Shown here: positions 1-6,382 of the stretch, piece by piece
Layout: every line of letters begins with the position of its first letter
Position numbering within the stretch: position 1 is the first letter of the stretch
NCBI GenBank assembly: GCA_964550665.1
Contig: CAZJZW010000027.1
Location: 1 to 7,126, forward strand
Direction of reading: 5' to 3'
From: JAUPTX01 sp964550665
Lineage (GTDB): Bacteria; Patescibacteriota; Minisyncoccia; Phycocordibacterales; CSBR16-119
Length of the DNA stretch: 7,126 nt
Translations under genes and position numbers: made by a program
The notes under the pieces: generated by a model
Database searches by the model: none
Seen by the model: only the letters and a program-made list of their open reading frames with translations
Told to the model about the DNA's origin: nothing

Positions 1-423
1 GAAAAGCCGAAAAAACTCGATGATAACATGGATGAAACTGATGCTGTAGAAGAAGATAAAAATTTTGAACAGGGAATAGATATCAATGTTTCGCTTCCTC
101 AGAAAAAAGTAAAAGAACTTACGATGTTCTCTGGTGGTGAACGTTCTCTAACCTCTATTGCACTTTTGTTTGCCATGAGTCAGGTAAATCCACCTCCGTT
201 TTTGGTTCTTGATGAGACAGATGCGGCGCTCGATGAGGCAAACTCAAAACGATACGGAGATATGCTCTTGCGTCTTTCAAAGTATTCCGAGCTGATTGTC
301 GTCACGCACAACAGAGAGACAATGTCTCGCGCTGATCTTATCTACGGAGTAACTATCGGTGCTGATGGATCATCTAAACTTCTTTCAATAAAGTTTGCGG
401 AAGCAGAAGGATACGCAAAATAA
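1..423 (+). CDS. smc: Chromosome segregation protein SMC, C-terminal ATPase lobe (5' truncated by window)
   Basis: The reading frame is open from base 1 to a TAA at 421-423, so 140 residues of the C-terminus are visible. The ATG at 28 is internal, because the frame continues upstream without a stop. Landmarks in order: an acidic linker, the ABC signature SGGERSL (bases 130-150), Walker B FLVLDETDAALD with Asp at 211-213 and catalytic Glu at 214-216, the D-loop, and the H-loop VVTHN with His at 307-309. The tail GVTIGADGSSKLLSIKF is typical of bacterial SMC rather than RecN or SbcC. From family knowledge, SMC dimers hinge through a coiled coil, bind ScpA/ScpB and compact or segregate chromosomes using ATP bound between the N- and C-lobes. 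Walker A, coils and hinge lie outside the window. A long hairpin follows 10 bases after the stop, so this gene ends its transcription unit. Confidence 0.95.
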   Translation, partial: EKPKKLDDNMDETDAVEEDKNFEQGIDINVSLPQKKVKELTMFSGGERSLTSIALLFAMSQVNPPPFLVLDETDAALDEANSKRYGDMLLRLSKYSELIVVTHNRETMSRADLIYGVTIGADGSSKLLSIKFAEAEGYAK

Positions 424-433
424 TACAAATGGA

Positions 434-466
434 AAAGAGCACATCGACCTAGTCGATGTGCTCTTT
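434..466 (+). terminator. Perfect 15-bp hairpin after smc
   Basis: Bases 434-448 pair perfectly with 452-466 around a CTA triloop. The 3' arm ends in CTCTTT and the 5' arm starts with AAAGAG, so the short U-run sits inside the stem and no long T tract follows. Its position directly behind the smc stop supports a terminator or 3'-end stabilising hairpin. The symmetry means it could act on both strands. Confidence 0.75.
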
Positions 467-805
467 GTTGGTCCCAGTGTCTGACCTTTCTCGGGTCAGC
501 TTCGCTCGGGATTGGCCTGGCCTGCTGCTGCGCGGTGCTTCATGCGGCTGTTCTTCTCGAAGCCGGCTTTTCCTTGTGCGCTTGCTGGACTACCCTTGTT
601 CAACTTGTTTGTCCTGTTCCTCATGTGCTCTGTAAAACGTGGGGGTTAAAACCTCGCTTTACGTCTGAGGAACAGTATACAAAATATAAAAATATAATCA
701 AGAATATAGTGGGGAATTATAGAAAGGTAAATTTTTGTATGCTTTCTAAAAAATATTGAAAATAAAGGGTTTTTCGGTGACAGAAAAAAGAAAGTATAAA
801 ATAGC
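467..805. other. Intergenic region with GC-rich hairpin cluster, no convincing gene
   Basis: The stretch 467-660 is clearly richer in G and C than the flanking genes. It holds a hairpin with arms 481-486 and 494-499 (CTGACC/GGTCAG). It also holds a nested 62-base hairpin: arms 614-623 and 666-675 form a perfect 10-bp outer stem, 632-636/658-662 a GTAAA/TTTAC inner stem, and 642-646/651-655 a tip stem. From 676 onward the DNA is very AT-rich, with a weak 6-bp hairpin at 721-747. I find no promoter or T-tailed terminator bracketing the hairpins. A 74-codon +strand frame (535-759) has no start context and an unconvincing composition. The region may be a decayed gene, a second structured RNA, or a regulatory 5' region; I cannot decide. 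Confidence 0.4.
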
Positions 806-833
806 TTGACAAATATTGTGGATGTGCTATGAT
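806..833 (+). promoter_or_regulatory. Strong sigma70-type promoter with extended -10 for the orphan RNA
   Basis: A perfect -35 TTGACA lies at 806-811, followed by a 16-bp spacer and TATGAT at 828-833. The -10 is preceded by TGC (825-827), giving an extended -10. The DNA upstream (782-804) is A/T-rich and could serve as an UP element. The predicted start falls at about 840-841, right where the structured RNA sequence begins. Confidence 0.85.
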
Positions 834-840
834 ATACGCA

Positions 841-1501
841 GGATTTAGCCAAGTCGGGTCTGGGAGTGGCTCCCCAAAATATTTAGACCAAAAGACCGGC
901 AAGCACCTTGAGAATAATCAATTTCAGCTAGACACCTGTGTTTTTCTTTCTTTATATTTAAGAAAGAAAACTAAGAGGCTGTAATTGAACTATACTTAAA
1001 CCGAAGTATTTGACGAAGTCGGCGTGCTAGTGCTCAACTAGTGGTCAACAGAATCAGATTTCAACGGAAAACCCCAGCAGTGGTGGTGCGTTATCTGAGT
1101 TTTGCTAAGTTGTGAGAAGACGGTTCCCTTAGGGCACAACCGTACCTTGTCCGAAGCGATAGGACGAGCACGACGAGGTTTGGGTTTAAACACCTAGACC
1201 CTGCGACAGATGATTTTTCTCACGACGCATAATAGGCGAAGGTCGTGAACTAGGTCTGACAGACCTTGACTGTAGATGAATGCTCATGGACAACATGGTC
1301 TCTCTGCTTGGGAAAGTACAACCCACTCGAATAACACCTGGTCTCAACCGTGTTTCTAAAACCCGGGTAGCCCTGGGTAGAAGAGCAAAGTTGTGGTGAA
1401 GTTTAAGTATAAGCAGACTCTGAGCTAATCGGAGAGCACGCGAGGTCGTCAACCTCAAATGCAAGAGAGCCAAGGCAACTGCCTGGGCTCTTTCTCTTTT
1501 T
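841..1501 (+). ncRNA. Large structured non-coding RNA of unassigned class (~660 nt)
   Basis: The unit starts just after a strong promoter and ends at a T-tailed hairpin, with no plausible protein in any frame. Helices seen by eye: 857-861/885-889 enclosing 862-866/870-874; 918-923/983-988 continuing into 925-928/978-981 and capped by the 11-bp hairpin 942-952/960-970; 1146-1152/1162-1168; 1192-1197/1250-1255 enclosing 1221-1226/1242-1247; 1252-1257/1261-1266 (alternative to the previous outer stem); 1361-1367/1371-1378 with one bulged T; 1420-1425/1431-1436; and 1442-1446/1452-1456. Two long-range pairings may close the fold: 991-1001 with 1403-1413 (11 bp, perfect), and 903-905 plus 908-912 with 1454-1458 plus 1460-1462. 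The RNA is GC-richer than the neighbouring genes, as structured RNAs in AT-rich genomes usually are. It lacks the tmRNA T-arm and CCA end and the RNase P conserved regions. In size it resembles large ornate RNAs (OLE, ROOL, GOLLD), but I recognise none of their sequences. Existence of an RNA gene is well supported; its function is unknown. Confidence 0.75.
1464..1501 (+). terminator. Rho-independent terminator of the orphan RNA
   Basis: Bases 1466-1476 pair with 1481-1491 around an AACT loop with a single A-G mismatch; 1464-1465 can extend the stem with 1492-1493. A pyrimidine tail, TCTCTTTTT, follows on the + strand. The minus-strand operon ends at 1514, so the two units converge here. In the minus direction the hairpin lacks a T-run, so it serves the RNA better than the protein gene. 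Confidence 0.85.
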
Positions 1502-1513
1502 ATAATCAAATTT

Positions 1514-4150
1514 CTATTTCTTTACCGGAACCCCTGGAACAAATGTCTCATCCATTACAAAATATTTTTCTTCAAAATCTTTCAAGCCTTCTTTTGTCAC
1601 AGTGGCTTTCACGAGTCCGCCCTTCATTGTCTCTTCTGAAAAGTATTGATCAAAGACTGCATTCCCAAGAGAATAGATAATCAAACCATTTTTATATTTT
1701 ATCGTATCTTGAGTTACGTGAGGATGATGACCAACGATGATATTCGCTCCTGCATCTATCGAACTTTCTGCTAAAGCCTTTTGTCTTGTATTAAAAGGTA
1801 AGTATTCTTCGCCCCAGTGATATGACACGACAAGCACATCTACTTTTTCTTTAGCTTTTTGTATGTAAGAAATTCTATTTGGGTCACTAGCTAAAAGTAT
1901 CCCAGCTTTCTCGGCTCCAGCCTCCATCCAGTTTGGACCGACGTCTGTAAAAGCGAGGAATCCAATTTTCACTCCATTTTTCTCTATAATCCGAACGTCA
2001 CTTGCTTCGGCGAGAGTATCTCCTGCACCAGTATAGATTATTCCTGACTTTCGGAGATTTACTAAGGTGTCTTTAAAAGCTGCGACGTTCCAATCTCCGA
2101 CGTGGTTGTTGGCAAACGACACAATATCAAAGGAAGCACTTTTCAAAGCTTCTAAACTTTTTTCTTCCATACGAAAAGAGTATTTACTTCCAACGTTGTT
2201 TCCGACGTCAGACACAGGACCTTCCAGGTTTGCGAAAGTTATATCATCTTCTTTTAGCTCTTCTAAGTTTTGAAAAAGTTTATTAAAATCACCTTCGTAG
2301 TTTTTATAGATAGAAGTTTTAACTCCGCGATCCATCATAATATCTCCAAGAAAAGAAATAGTGACCTCACCTTTTTCTGTCTTTTCTTGTTTTTCTTTAG
2401 TAGCTTTTGGGTCTAAAAACTCTTGGATAGTAATATTTGCGAGTTTTATATGGTAAGCATTTTCAAGTCCAACATATCTCCAATGCCATGGTTCAAACAT
2501 ATATCCAGTATTTTTGTTTGGTGGGTAACTCATCACAAAACCAAATTTATGGGCATTTTTATCGAGCCATTCGTATTCTGCAGTTAAGTGAAAACTTCTG
2601 TGAGCAGAATCATATCCGACGGCTGGGGAAGTGAAATCTATTGTCGTACCAAGCTGGTGTTCAGAATATCCAGGTTTAGCGATAGCTTCTTCACCACTTA
2701 CCACTAAGTTCCTTTTGTGCCATTCATCATAAAGCCATTTTTGAGTTTCCTCACTACGAAAACCAGATGTAACAATGAGTTCAACTCTGTCTTCTTTTGA
2801 AGATTCGTACATTTGCCCCAGAGCATCTGCCGCATCTTCAGTTAAACATATTTCTTTTCCTTTTGTGTCGACTTTCTTTTTGATAGGAACAAGATTTGAC
2901 GGAACATATTTTTCAGTCAAAGGGTTTTCACTTGTGGCGTTAAACAAACTTAAATCTTCAAATGTGCTTTCTGGTTTGGGACAAAGATCGACAAGAACAA
3001 TATTTTTTTGAAGAGTTATGAAATCTGGGTTGTCAGATTTTACTCCGGCAACTTCCCCAAAAGATGTGTCTTCTTCTACATCAGTATCTCCTTCAAGTAA
3101 GAAAGGTTCTTGTGTTAGGGTCGCTAAATCCGAATTTTCTTCTTTTATTTCTTCCGGGTATCCGTAAGCTACATTTTCTCTTAGGTAATTTAAAATCGAG
3201 TATATATCTTTTGTTCGATCGTCGGTTCGAAGTAAGACAATACCTATATGTCTGTCTTCATATCCAGGGAACGAAACAGAAAAAATACCAACACCAGTTC
3301 TTTTCGCCATACTCGTATATCCCGTCTTCCCGCCGATGAAGTTGTCGTTGTTTGAAAATCTGTTTATATTTCTCCAGACTTTTCCAAGGGCGGTGTATTC
3401 TTTGAGTGTGGTTATATCAAAGACAGTGCGGTGATTGTTTTCGATGTAGGTACTGAGTTTGAATAAATCTTTCGCGGTAGAAGTGTTTTTACTCGATAGT
3501 CCGCTTGGATCTTCAAAGTTTGTTTTTTCCATTCCGATATCTTTCGAGAAATCATTCATTAATTTCATAAATGATGCTCGACCGCCAAATTCTGCTAACA
3601 CTTCAGCTGCGTTGTTACTCGAAACTAAAAGAAGAGGGTAGAGCAAATCAGAAACTAACACATTTTCTCCTGTTCGAAGATCTCCTCGCGAGCTTTCTAT
3701 ATTTGCAGCACGGTTTGAAACCTTCGTCTTTTCGTTCTGGTCATTGGTCTCAAGAGAAACTAGAGCTGTCATAAGTTTAGTCACAGAGGCGATAGGGAAA
3801 ATAGACTCAGAGTTTTTCTCTAATATGATTTCACCTGTATTCACGTCCCCGATAACGTACGACACAGCTCCAATCTTTAAATCTTTTGCTTCTGGGTTGA
3901 TTTCATATTTTGGTTGTGGAGGGTAGGTAATATTGTCGAACTTTAGAACAGAGGAACTACTGTCATCAATTTTTACAGGAGGTGAAAGTTTGAAATTTTT
4001 AACCCGTGCGATAAAGGAAGATTCTTCATTTGGATCAACGGCGCCTTTTACTATTCTTTCTGCACCATTCCAAACAAAAGCCATAAGAAGAACCCCCAAG
4101 CCGATGGGGATGATACTCCATAATATACTTTTTACAACTTTGTTAACCAT
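1514..4150 (-). CDS. Membrane-anchored triple fusion: S11 DD-carboxypeptidase, M15/VanY DD-carboxypeptidase, CapA domain
   Basis: The 878-residue protein starts with a lysine-bearing N-terminus and one membrane segment (about residues 8-27), so the rest should lie outside the membrane.

Domain 1 (about 80-330) is a penicillin-binding-protein-type serine DD-carboxypeptidase of family S11: SVTK with nucleophile S122 and K125, SSN at 177-179, KTG at 275-277. The beta-sandwich domain of PBP5 seems absent.

Domain 2 (about 400-565) is a VanY-like zinc peptidase of family M15: SEHQLGTTID at 496-505 supplies ligands H498 and D505; EPWHW at 553-557 supplies base E553 and ligand H556.

Domain 3 (about 595-860) is CapA/PGA_cap, a metallophosphoesterase-like fold: GD at 602-603, NLEG at 641-644, NNH at 681-683, HWGEE at 778-782, GHHPH at 807-811.

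All key residues are present, so each domain looks active. The first two trim terminal D-Ala from peptidoglycan stem peptides in their families. CapA proteins are linked to poly-gamma-glutamate capsules, though many homologues have unknown roles. The ATG overlaps the rnr stop, implying translational coupling. The stop is TAG. Confidence 0.93.
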   Translation of the reverse strand: MVNKVVKSILWSIIPIGLGVLLMAFVWNGAERIVKGAVDPNEESSFIARVKNFKLSPPVKIDDSSSSVLKFDNITYPPQPKYEINPEAKDLKIGAVSYVIGDVNTGEIILEKNSESIFPIASVTKLMTALVSLETNDQNEKTKVSNRAANIESSRGDLRTGENVLVSDLLYPLLLVSSNNAAEVLAEFGGRASFMKLMNDFSKDIGMEKTNFEDPSGLSSKNTSTAKDLFKLSTYIENNHRTVFDITTLKEYTALGKVWRNINRFSNNDNFIGGKTGYTSMAKRTGVGIFSVSFPGYEDRHIGIVLLRTDDRTKDIYSILNYLRENVAYGYPEEIKEENSDLATLTQEPFLLEGDTDVEEDTSFGEVAGVKSDNPDFITLQKNIVLVDLCPKPESTFEDLSLFNATSENPLTEKYVPSNLVPIKKKVDTKGKEICLTEDAADALGQMYESSKEDRVELIVTSGFRSEETQKWLYDEWHKRNLVVSGEEAIAKPGYSEHQLGTTIDFTSPAVGYDSAHRSFHLTAEYEWLDKNAHKFGFVMSYPPNKNTGYMFEPWHWRYVGLENAYHIKLANITIQEFLDPKATKEKQEKTEKGEVTISFLGDIMMDRGVKTSIYKNYEGDFNKLFQNLEELKEDDITFANLEGPVSDVGNNVGSKYSFRMEEKSLEALKSASFDIVSFANNHVGDWNVAAFKDTLVNLRKSGIIYTGAGDTLAEASDVRIIEKNGVKIGFLAFTDVGPNWMEAGAEKAGILLASDPNRISYIQKAKEKVDVLVVSYHWGEEYLPFNTRQKALAESSIDAGANIIVGHHPHVTQDTIKYKNGLIIYSLGNAVFDQYFSEETMKGGLVKATVTKEGLKDFEEKYFVMDETFVPGVPVKK

Positions 4151-6078
4151 TATGATACAAGTTCGTAGTCAATAACCCCTTCTTCTGGGTCAGCTTTTTT
4201 AACTTTAATACGGAGCTTATCTCCAATCCTTATCATGTGCTTACTTTTTTTACCGGAAACCATCATTTTCTTTTCGTCATACGTGTAGTAGTCACTAGTA
4301 AGGTCTCTTAATTTTATCATACCTTCAGCGCGAGACTTTTCCTCAGCCACGTAAATACCCCACTCAGTAATACCAGTGACGATTCCTGTGAAGTTCTGAC
4401 CGATACGCACAGACATGTATTCGACTTGTTTGTACTTTATACTTGTTCGTTCTGCTTCTTGTGCATCACGTTCGCGTTCTGAAGAATGCACTGCCATATC
4501 TTCATACATCGATCTTTTTTCTTTTTGGATTGTATTTCCAGATAAATAAATGTCGAGCATTCGGTGGGCTATAACGTCAGGATATCTTCGTATCGGGGAA
4601 GTGAAGTGAGTGTAATATCTAAAAGCCAAGCCGTAGTGACCAGTAGTATTTTTCGTCGAGTAAATAGCTTTTTGCATTGATCTGATAACCACAGTCTGTA
4701 CAGTTTCTTTCTCGCTTTTTCCTTCAAGCTGTGCAAAAAGTTTATTAAATTCTCTAGGATCAACATATCCTTTTTGAATCGGAACTTCATATCCTAAAAG
4801 TTTAAGGAAAGCCACGACATCTTTTATTTTGTCTTTGTCTGGATCTTCGTGGATTCGATAAATAAAAATACGTTCTTTTTTATTTTGATCAAATGCTCCC
4901 CAGGTCGCCACGCGTCGGTTCGCTAAAAGCATAAACTCTTCGATGAGCTTGTTTGTGTCTTGGCGAGTTTTTGTGTATACGTCTATTGGTACTCCGTTAC
5001 TGTCTAGTTTGAACTTCACTTCATCTTGTTCCATAAGAAGTGCACCAGCTTTGACGCGTTCTTTTGTTAGCTCTTTTGCCATCTTGTTTAAAATATCGAG
5101 CTCTTCGAAAAAGATGCCTTCACCCTTGTTTAGGATATCCTGAGCTTCTTCGTAGTTAAAGCGTTTATCAGAATTTATGATTGTTCTACCAAACCATTCT
5201 TTTAGTACGTTTCCTTTTGCATCGAGTTCAAAAATAGCAGAGAAGGCAAGTTTGTCTTCGTTTGGATTTAGACTACAAAGATCGTTCGAAAGTGTTTCTG
5301 GAAGCATTGGTATTGTTCGGTCGACTAGATAAACCGATGTCGCACGCTTAAAGGCTTCTTTGTCTAGCTCTGTTCCAGGACGGACGAAAAAAGCAACGTC
5401 GGCGATGTGAATACCAACTTCGTATGATCCAGCCCCTAATTTTTTAAACGAAAGTGCGTCGTCAAAATCTTTAGCATCAATTGGATCGATAGTGAAAGTT
5501 GTAGTTCCTCTCATATCACGTCTTTTTTTTACTTCTTCTTGTATTCCTTTTTCTTTTATTTTTTTTGCTTCTGCTTCCACGCTCGCTGGGAAAGAAGATT
5601 CAAAACCTTTTTCGAGGATTATACCTTCCATCTCTGCATTGTGCTCACCATGACGACCTAATACTTTTTCAACAATACCCATCGGGAGTTTTTTTCGAGA
5701 TGTCCATTTGCTAATCACGACAAAAACTTTATCACCCGGAACAGCGCCATTTGTATCTTTTTTAGGAATAAGAATATTAAAAGGCATTCGAGCGTCGCTC
5801 GCTTCTAAAAAATATTCTCCATCTTCTTCTATTATTTTTCCAGAGAAACCTCTTTTAGCACTTTTGATCACTTCGATAACCTCACCGATTTCAGGTCCGC
5901 CTTTTCTTTTAGACGTAATAGCGACTTTTACCGTGTCTCCGTTAAGAGCGAGGCCTAAAAATCCAGCCGGGATTTCAATGCCTTCTTTTGTGTCATTGCG
6001 CATAAATCCCACGCCTCTTTGGTTTATTCTAATAGTGCCTGTTTTTTCTCTTGTACCGCTATTTTTTTGTTCTGTCAT
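4150..6078 (-). CDS. rnr: Ribonuclease R (RNB-family 3'-5' exoribonuclease)
   Basis: The 642-residue protein degrades structured RNA processively from the 3' end, releasing nucleotides; it acts in the cytoplasm in rRNA quality control and mRNA decay.

Domains in order: cold-shock/OB domain 1 (about 12-60, with the RGVGFMRND motif), OB domain 2 (about 75-140), RNB catalytic domain (about 190-515) and a C-terminal S1 domain (about 556-641). The catalytic metal-binding acids fit the D-x5-D-x-D-D pattern at D198, D204, D206 and D207. Y250 in SVYLVDRTIPMLP matches the family's base-stacking tyrosine. FTSPIRRYPD (492-501) is the conserved RNB signature.

It is shorter than E. coli RNase R (about 813 residues), lacking the N-terminal helix-turn-helix region and the long lysine-rich tail, though it keeps the S1 domain typical of RNase R and II. 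No Shine-Dalgarno precedes the ATG, and an extended -10 lies so close that the mRNA may be leaderless. It is the first gene of the operon with the envelope fusion protein. Confidence 0.96.
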   Translation of the reverse strand: MTEQKNSGTREKTGTIRINQRGVGFMRNDTKEGIEIPAGFLGLALNGDTVKVAITSKRKGGPEIGEVIEVIKSAKRGFSGKIIEEDGEYFLEASDARMPFNILIPKKDTNGAVPGDKVFVVISKWTSRKKLPMGIVEKVLGRHGEHNAEMEGIILEKGFESSFPASVEAEAKKIKEKGIQEEVKKRRDMRGTTTFTIDPIDAKDFDDALSFKKLGAGSYEVGIHIADVAFFVRPGTELDKEAFKRATSVYLVDRTIPMLPETLSNDLCSLNPNEDKLAFSAIFELDAKGNVLKEWFGRTIINSDKRFNYEEAQDILNKGEGIFFEELDILNKMAKELTKERVKAGALLMEQDEVKFKLDSNGVPIDVYTKTRQDTNKLIEEFMLLANRRVATWGAFDQNKKERIFIYRIHEDPDKDKIKDVVAFLKLLGYEVPIQKGYVDPREFNKLFAQLEGKSEKETVQTVVIRSMQKAIYSTKNTTGHYGLAFRYYTHFTSPIRRYPDVIAHRMLDIYLSGNTIQKEKRSMYEDMAVHSSERERDAQEAERTSIKYKQVEYMSVRIGQNFTGIVTGITEWGIYVAEEKSRAEGMIKLRDLTSDYYTYDEKKMMVSGKKSKHMIRIGDKLRIKVKKADPEEGVIDYELVS

Positions 6079-6087
6079 TATTAATTT

Positions 6088-6096
6088 ATATTAACA
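6088..6096 (-). promoter_or_regulatory. Extended -10 promoter for rnr, likely giving a leaderless mRNA
   Basis: On the minus strand these bases read TGTTAATAT, an extended -10 ending nine bases before the rnr ATG. An overlapping TATAAA reading ends six bases before it. Either places transcription start at or within a few bases of the start codon. The -35 region (around 6111-6116) matches consensus poorly, which an extended -10 can compensate for. Confidence 0.5.
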
Positions 6097-6124
6097 CAAT
6101 TAACACGCTTTCTATAGGTATATT

Positions 6125-6133
6125 TGTTATAAT
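6125..6133 (+). promoter_or_regulatory. Extended consensus -10 for the small basic ORF
   Basis: TGTTATAAT combines a perfect TATAAT (6128-6133) with the TGn extension. The expected start is near 6140, leaving a leader of about 16 bases before the ATG at 6157. No good -35 is seen at normal spacing. It is divergent from the rnr promoter, with about 30 bp between their -10 elements. Confidence 0.6.
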
Positions 6134-6156
6134 AAAAACAAATCCAATGTTCCACC

Positions 6157-6300
6157 ATGGGAAAAAGAGGTATGAGCGGGTCTCCCCACCAACGTGCTGG
6201 AGGAGGTTCACGAGCAAAAGGTAGAAAAGGTAAACCAGGTTACCGACAAGGTAAACCTAATATATTTTTTACCTTCTGTGCATATAGACGAGCCGCTTAG
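6157..6300 (+). CDS. Small, highly basic Gly-rich protein of 47 residues (hypothetical)
   Basis: An ATG at 6157 opens a 47-codon frame ending in TAG at 6298-6300. The product has about 12 Lys/Arg, 10 Gly and no Asp or Glu. Residues 1-34 are a Gly/Lys/Arg-rich segment containing repeats such as KGRKGKPG, and residues 36-43 are hydrophobic. This composition fits an RNA- or ribosome-binding peptide; small basic ribosomal proteins such as bTHX look broadly similar in character, but I see no clear alignment. The frame sits between a consensus extended -10 and a strong hairpin, so it forms its own unit between rnr and rpsP. No Shine-Dalgarno is present, which is true of its neighbours too. A second ATG at codon 6 is a possible start. 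The unit could instead be a small RNA, since the DNA can fold locally (for example 6248-6255 with 6268-6275). Confidence 0.5.
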   Translation: MGKRGMSGSPHQRAGGGSRAKGRKGKPGYRQGKPNIFFTFCAYRRAA

Positions 6301-6314
6301 GTCGCACCCATTCA

Positions 6315-6340
6315 GAAGGCCTCACCTTGGTGAGGCCTTC
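6315..6340 (+). terminator. 11-bp hairpin after the small basic ORF
   Basis: GAAGGCCTCAC (6315-6325) pairs perfectly with 6330-6340 around CTTG. A T-run is missing (AAACATTTGA follows), so it may be an inefficient terminator, an mRNA 3'-end block, or an insulator ahead of the rpsP promoter. It lies 14 bases after the ORF stop. Confidence 0.65.
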
Positions 6341-6346
6341 AAACAT

Positions 6347-6375
6347 TTGACGCCTGAAATATAATCTGCTAATAT
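6347..6375 (+). promoter_or_regulatory. rpsP promoter, predicted leaderless
   Basis: TTGACG at 6347-6352, a 17-bp spacer, then TAATAT at 6370-6375 preceded by TGC (extended -10). Only seven bases separate the -10 from the ATG at 6383, so transcription should start at the ATG itself. A TATAAT at 6360-6365 lacks a -35 at proper spacing and is the less likely element. Confidence 0.6.
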
Positions 6376-6382
6376 ACGTGGC

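Noticed and set aside
28..30. ATG at 28 as the start of the first gene
   Set aside because: The frame is open to base 1 and the protein begins mid-domain of SMC, so the true start is upstream of the window.
535..759. 74-codon +strand ORF
   Set aside because: Cys/Leu-rich N-part followed by an AT-driven Lys/Tyr/Asn tail, no start signal, and it runs across the nested hairpin; reads as chance frame.
1410..1463. tRNA-like segment (D-arm-like GCTAATCGGAGAGC and a GTC-containing loop)
   Set aside because: No acceptor pairing, no T-arm, spacing between D-arm and anticodon-like stem is wrong, and position 33 would be C.
841..1501. Canonical tmRNA (ssrA)
   Set aside because: No GGTTCRA T-arm, no CCA end, no conserved 5' GGGG..TTCGAC start, and the unit is nearly twice the usual size. 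A permuted form also needs the T-arm, which I do not find.
841..1501. RNase P RNA (rnpB), prompted by TAGATGAATG at 1273-1282
   Set aside because: That decamer resembles a segment near the rnpB 3' end, but the diagnostic GAAAGTCCGGGC region and ACAGAACCCGGCTTA region are absent.
841..1501. Group I or group II intron
   Set aside because: No group II domain V, no recognisable group I P7/G-binding core, and a promoter and terminator of its own argue for an independent RNA gene.
1186..1509. 107-codon minus-strand ORF
   Set aside because: Lies antisense within the structured RNA, has low-complexity Arg/Leu/Ser composition and no promoter or family resemblance.
5708..6094. 128-codon +strand ORF antisense to rnr
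   Set aside because: It is fully explained as the opposite strand of the conserved RNase R frame; Ser/Pro/Leu-rich shadow composition.
6360..6365. TATAAT as the rpsP -10
   Set aside because: Perfect hexamer but no -35 at 16-18 bp; the TTGACG at 6347 pairs with TAATAT at 6370 at the ideal 17 bp with a TG extension.
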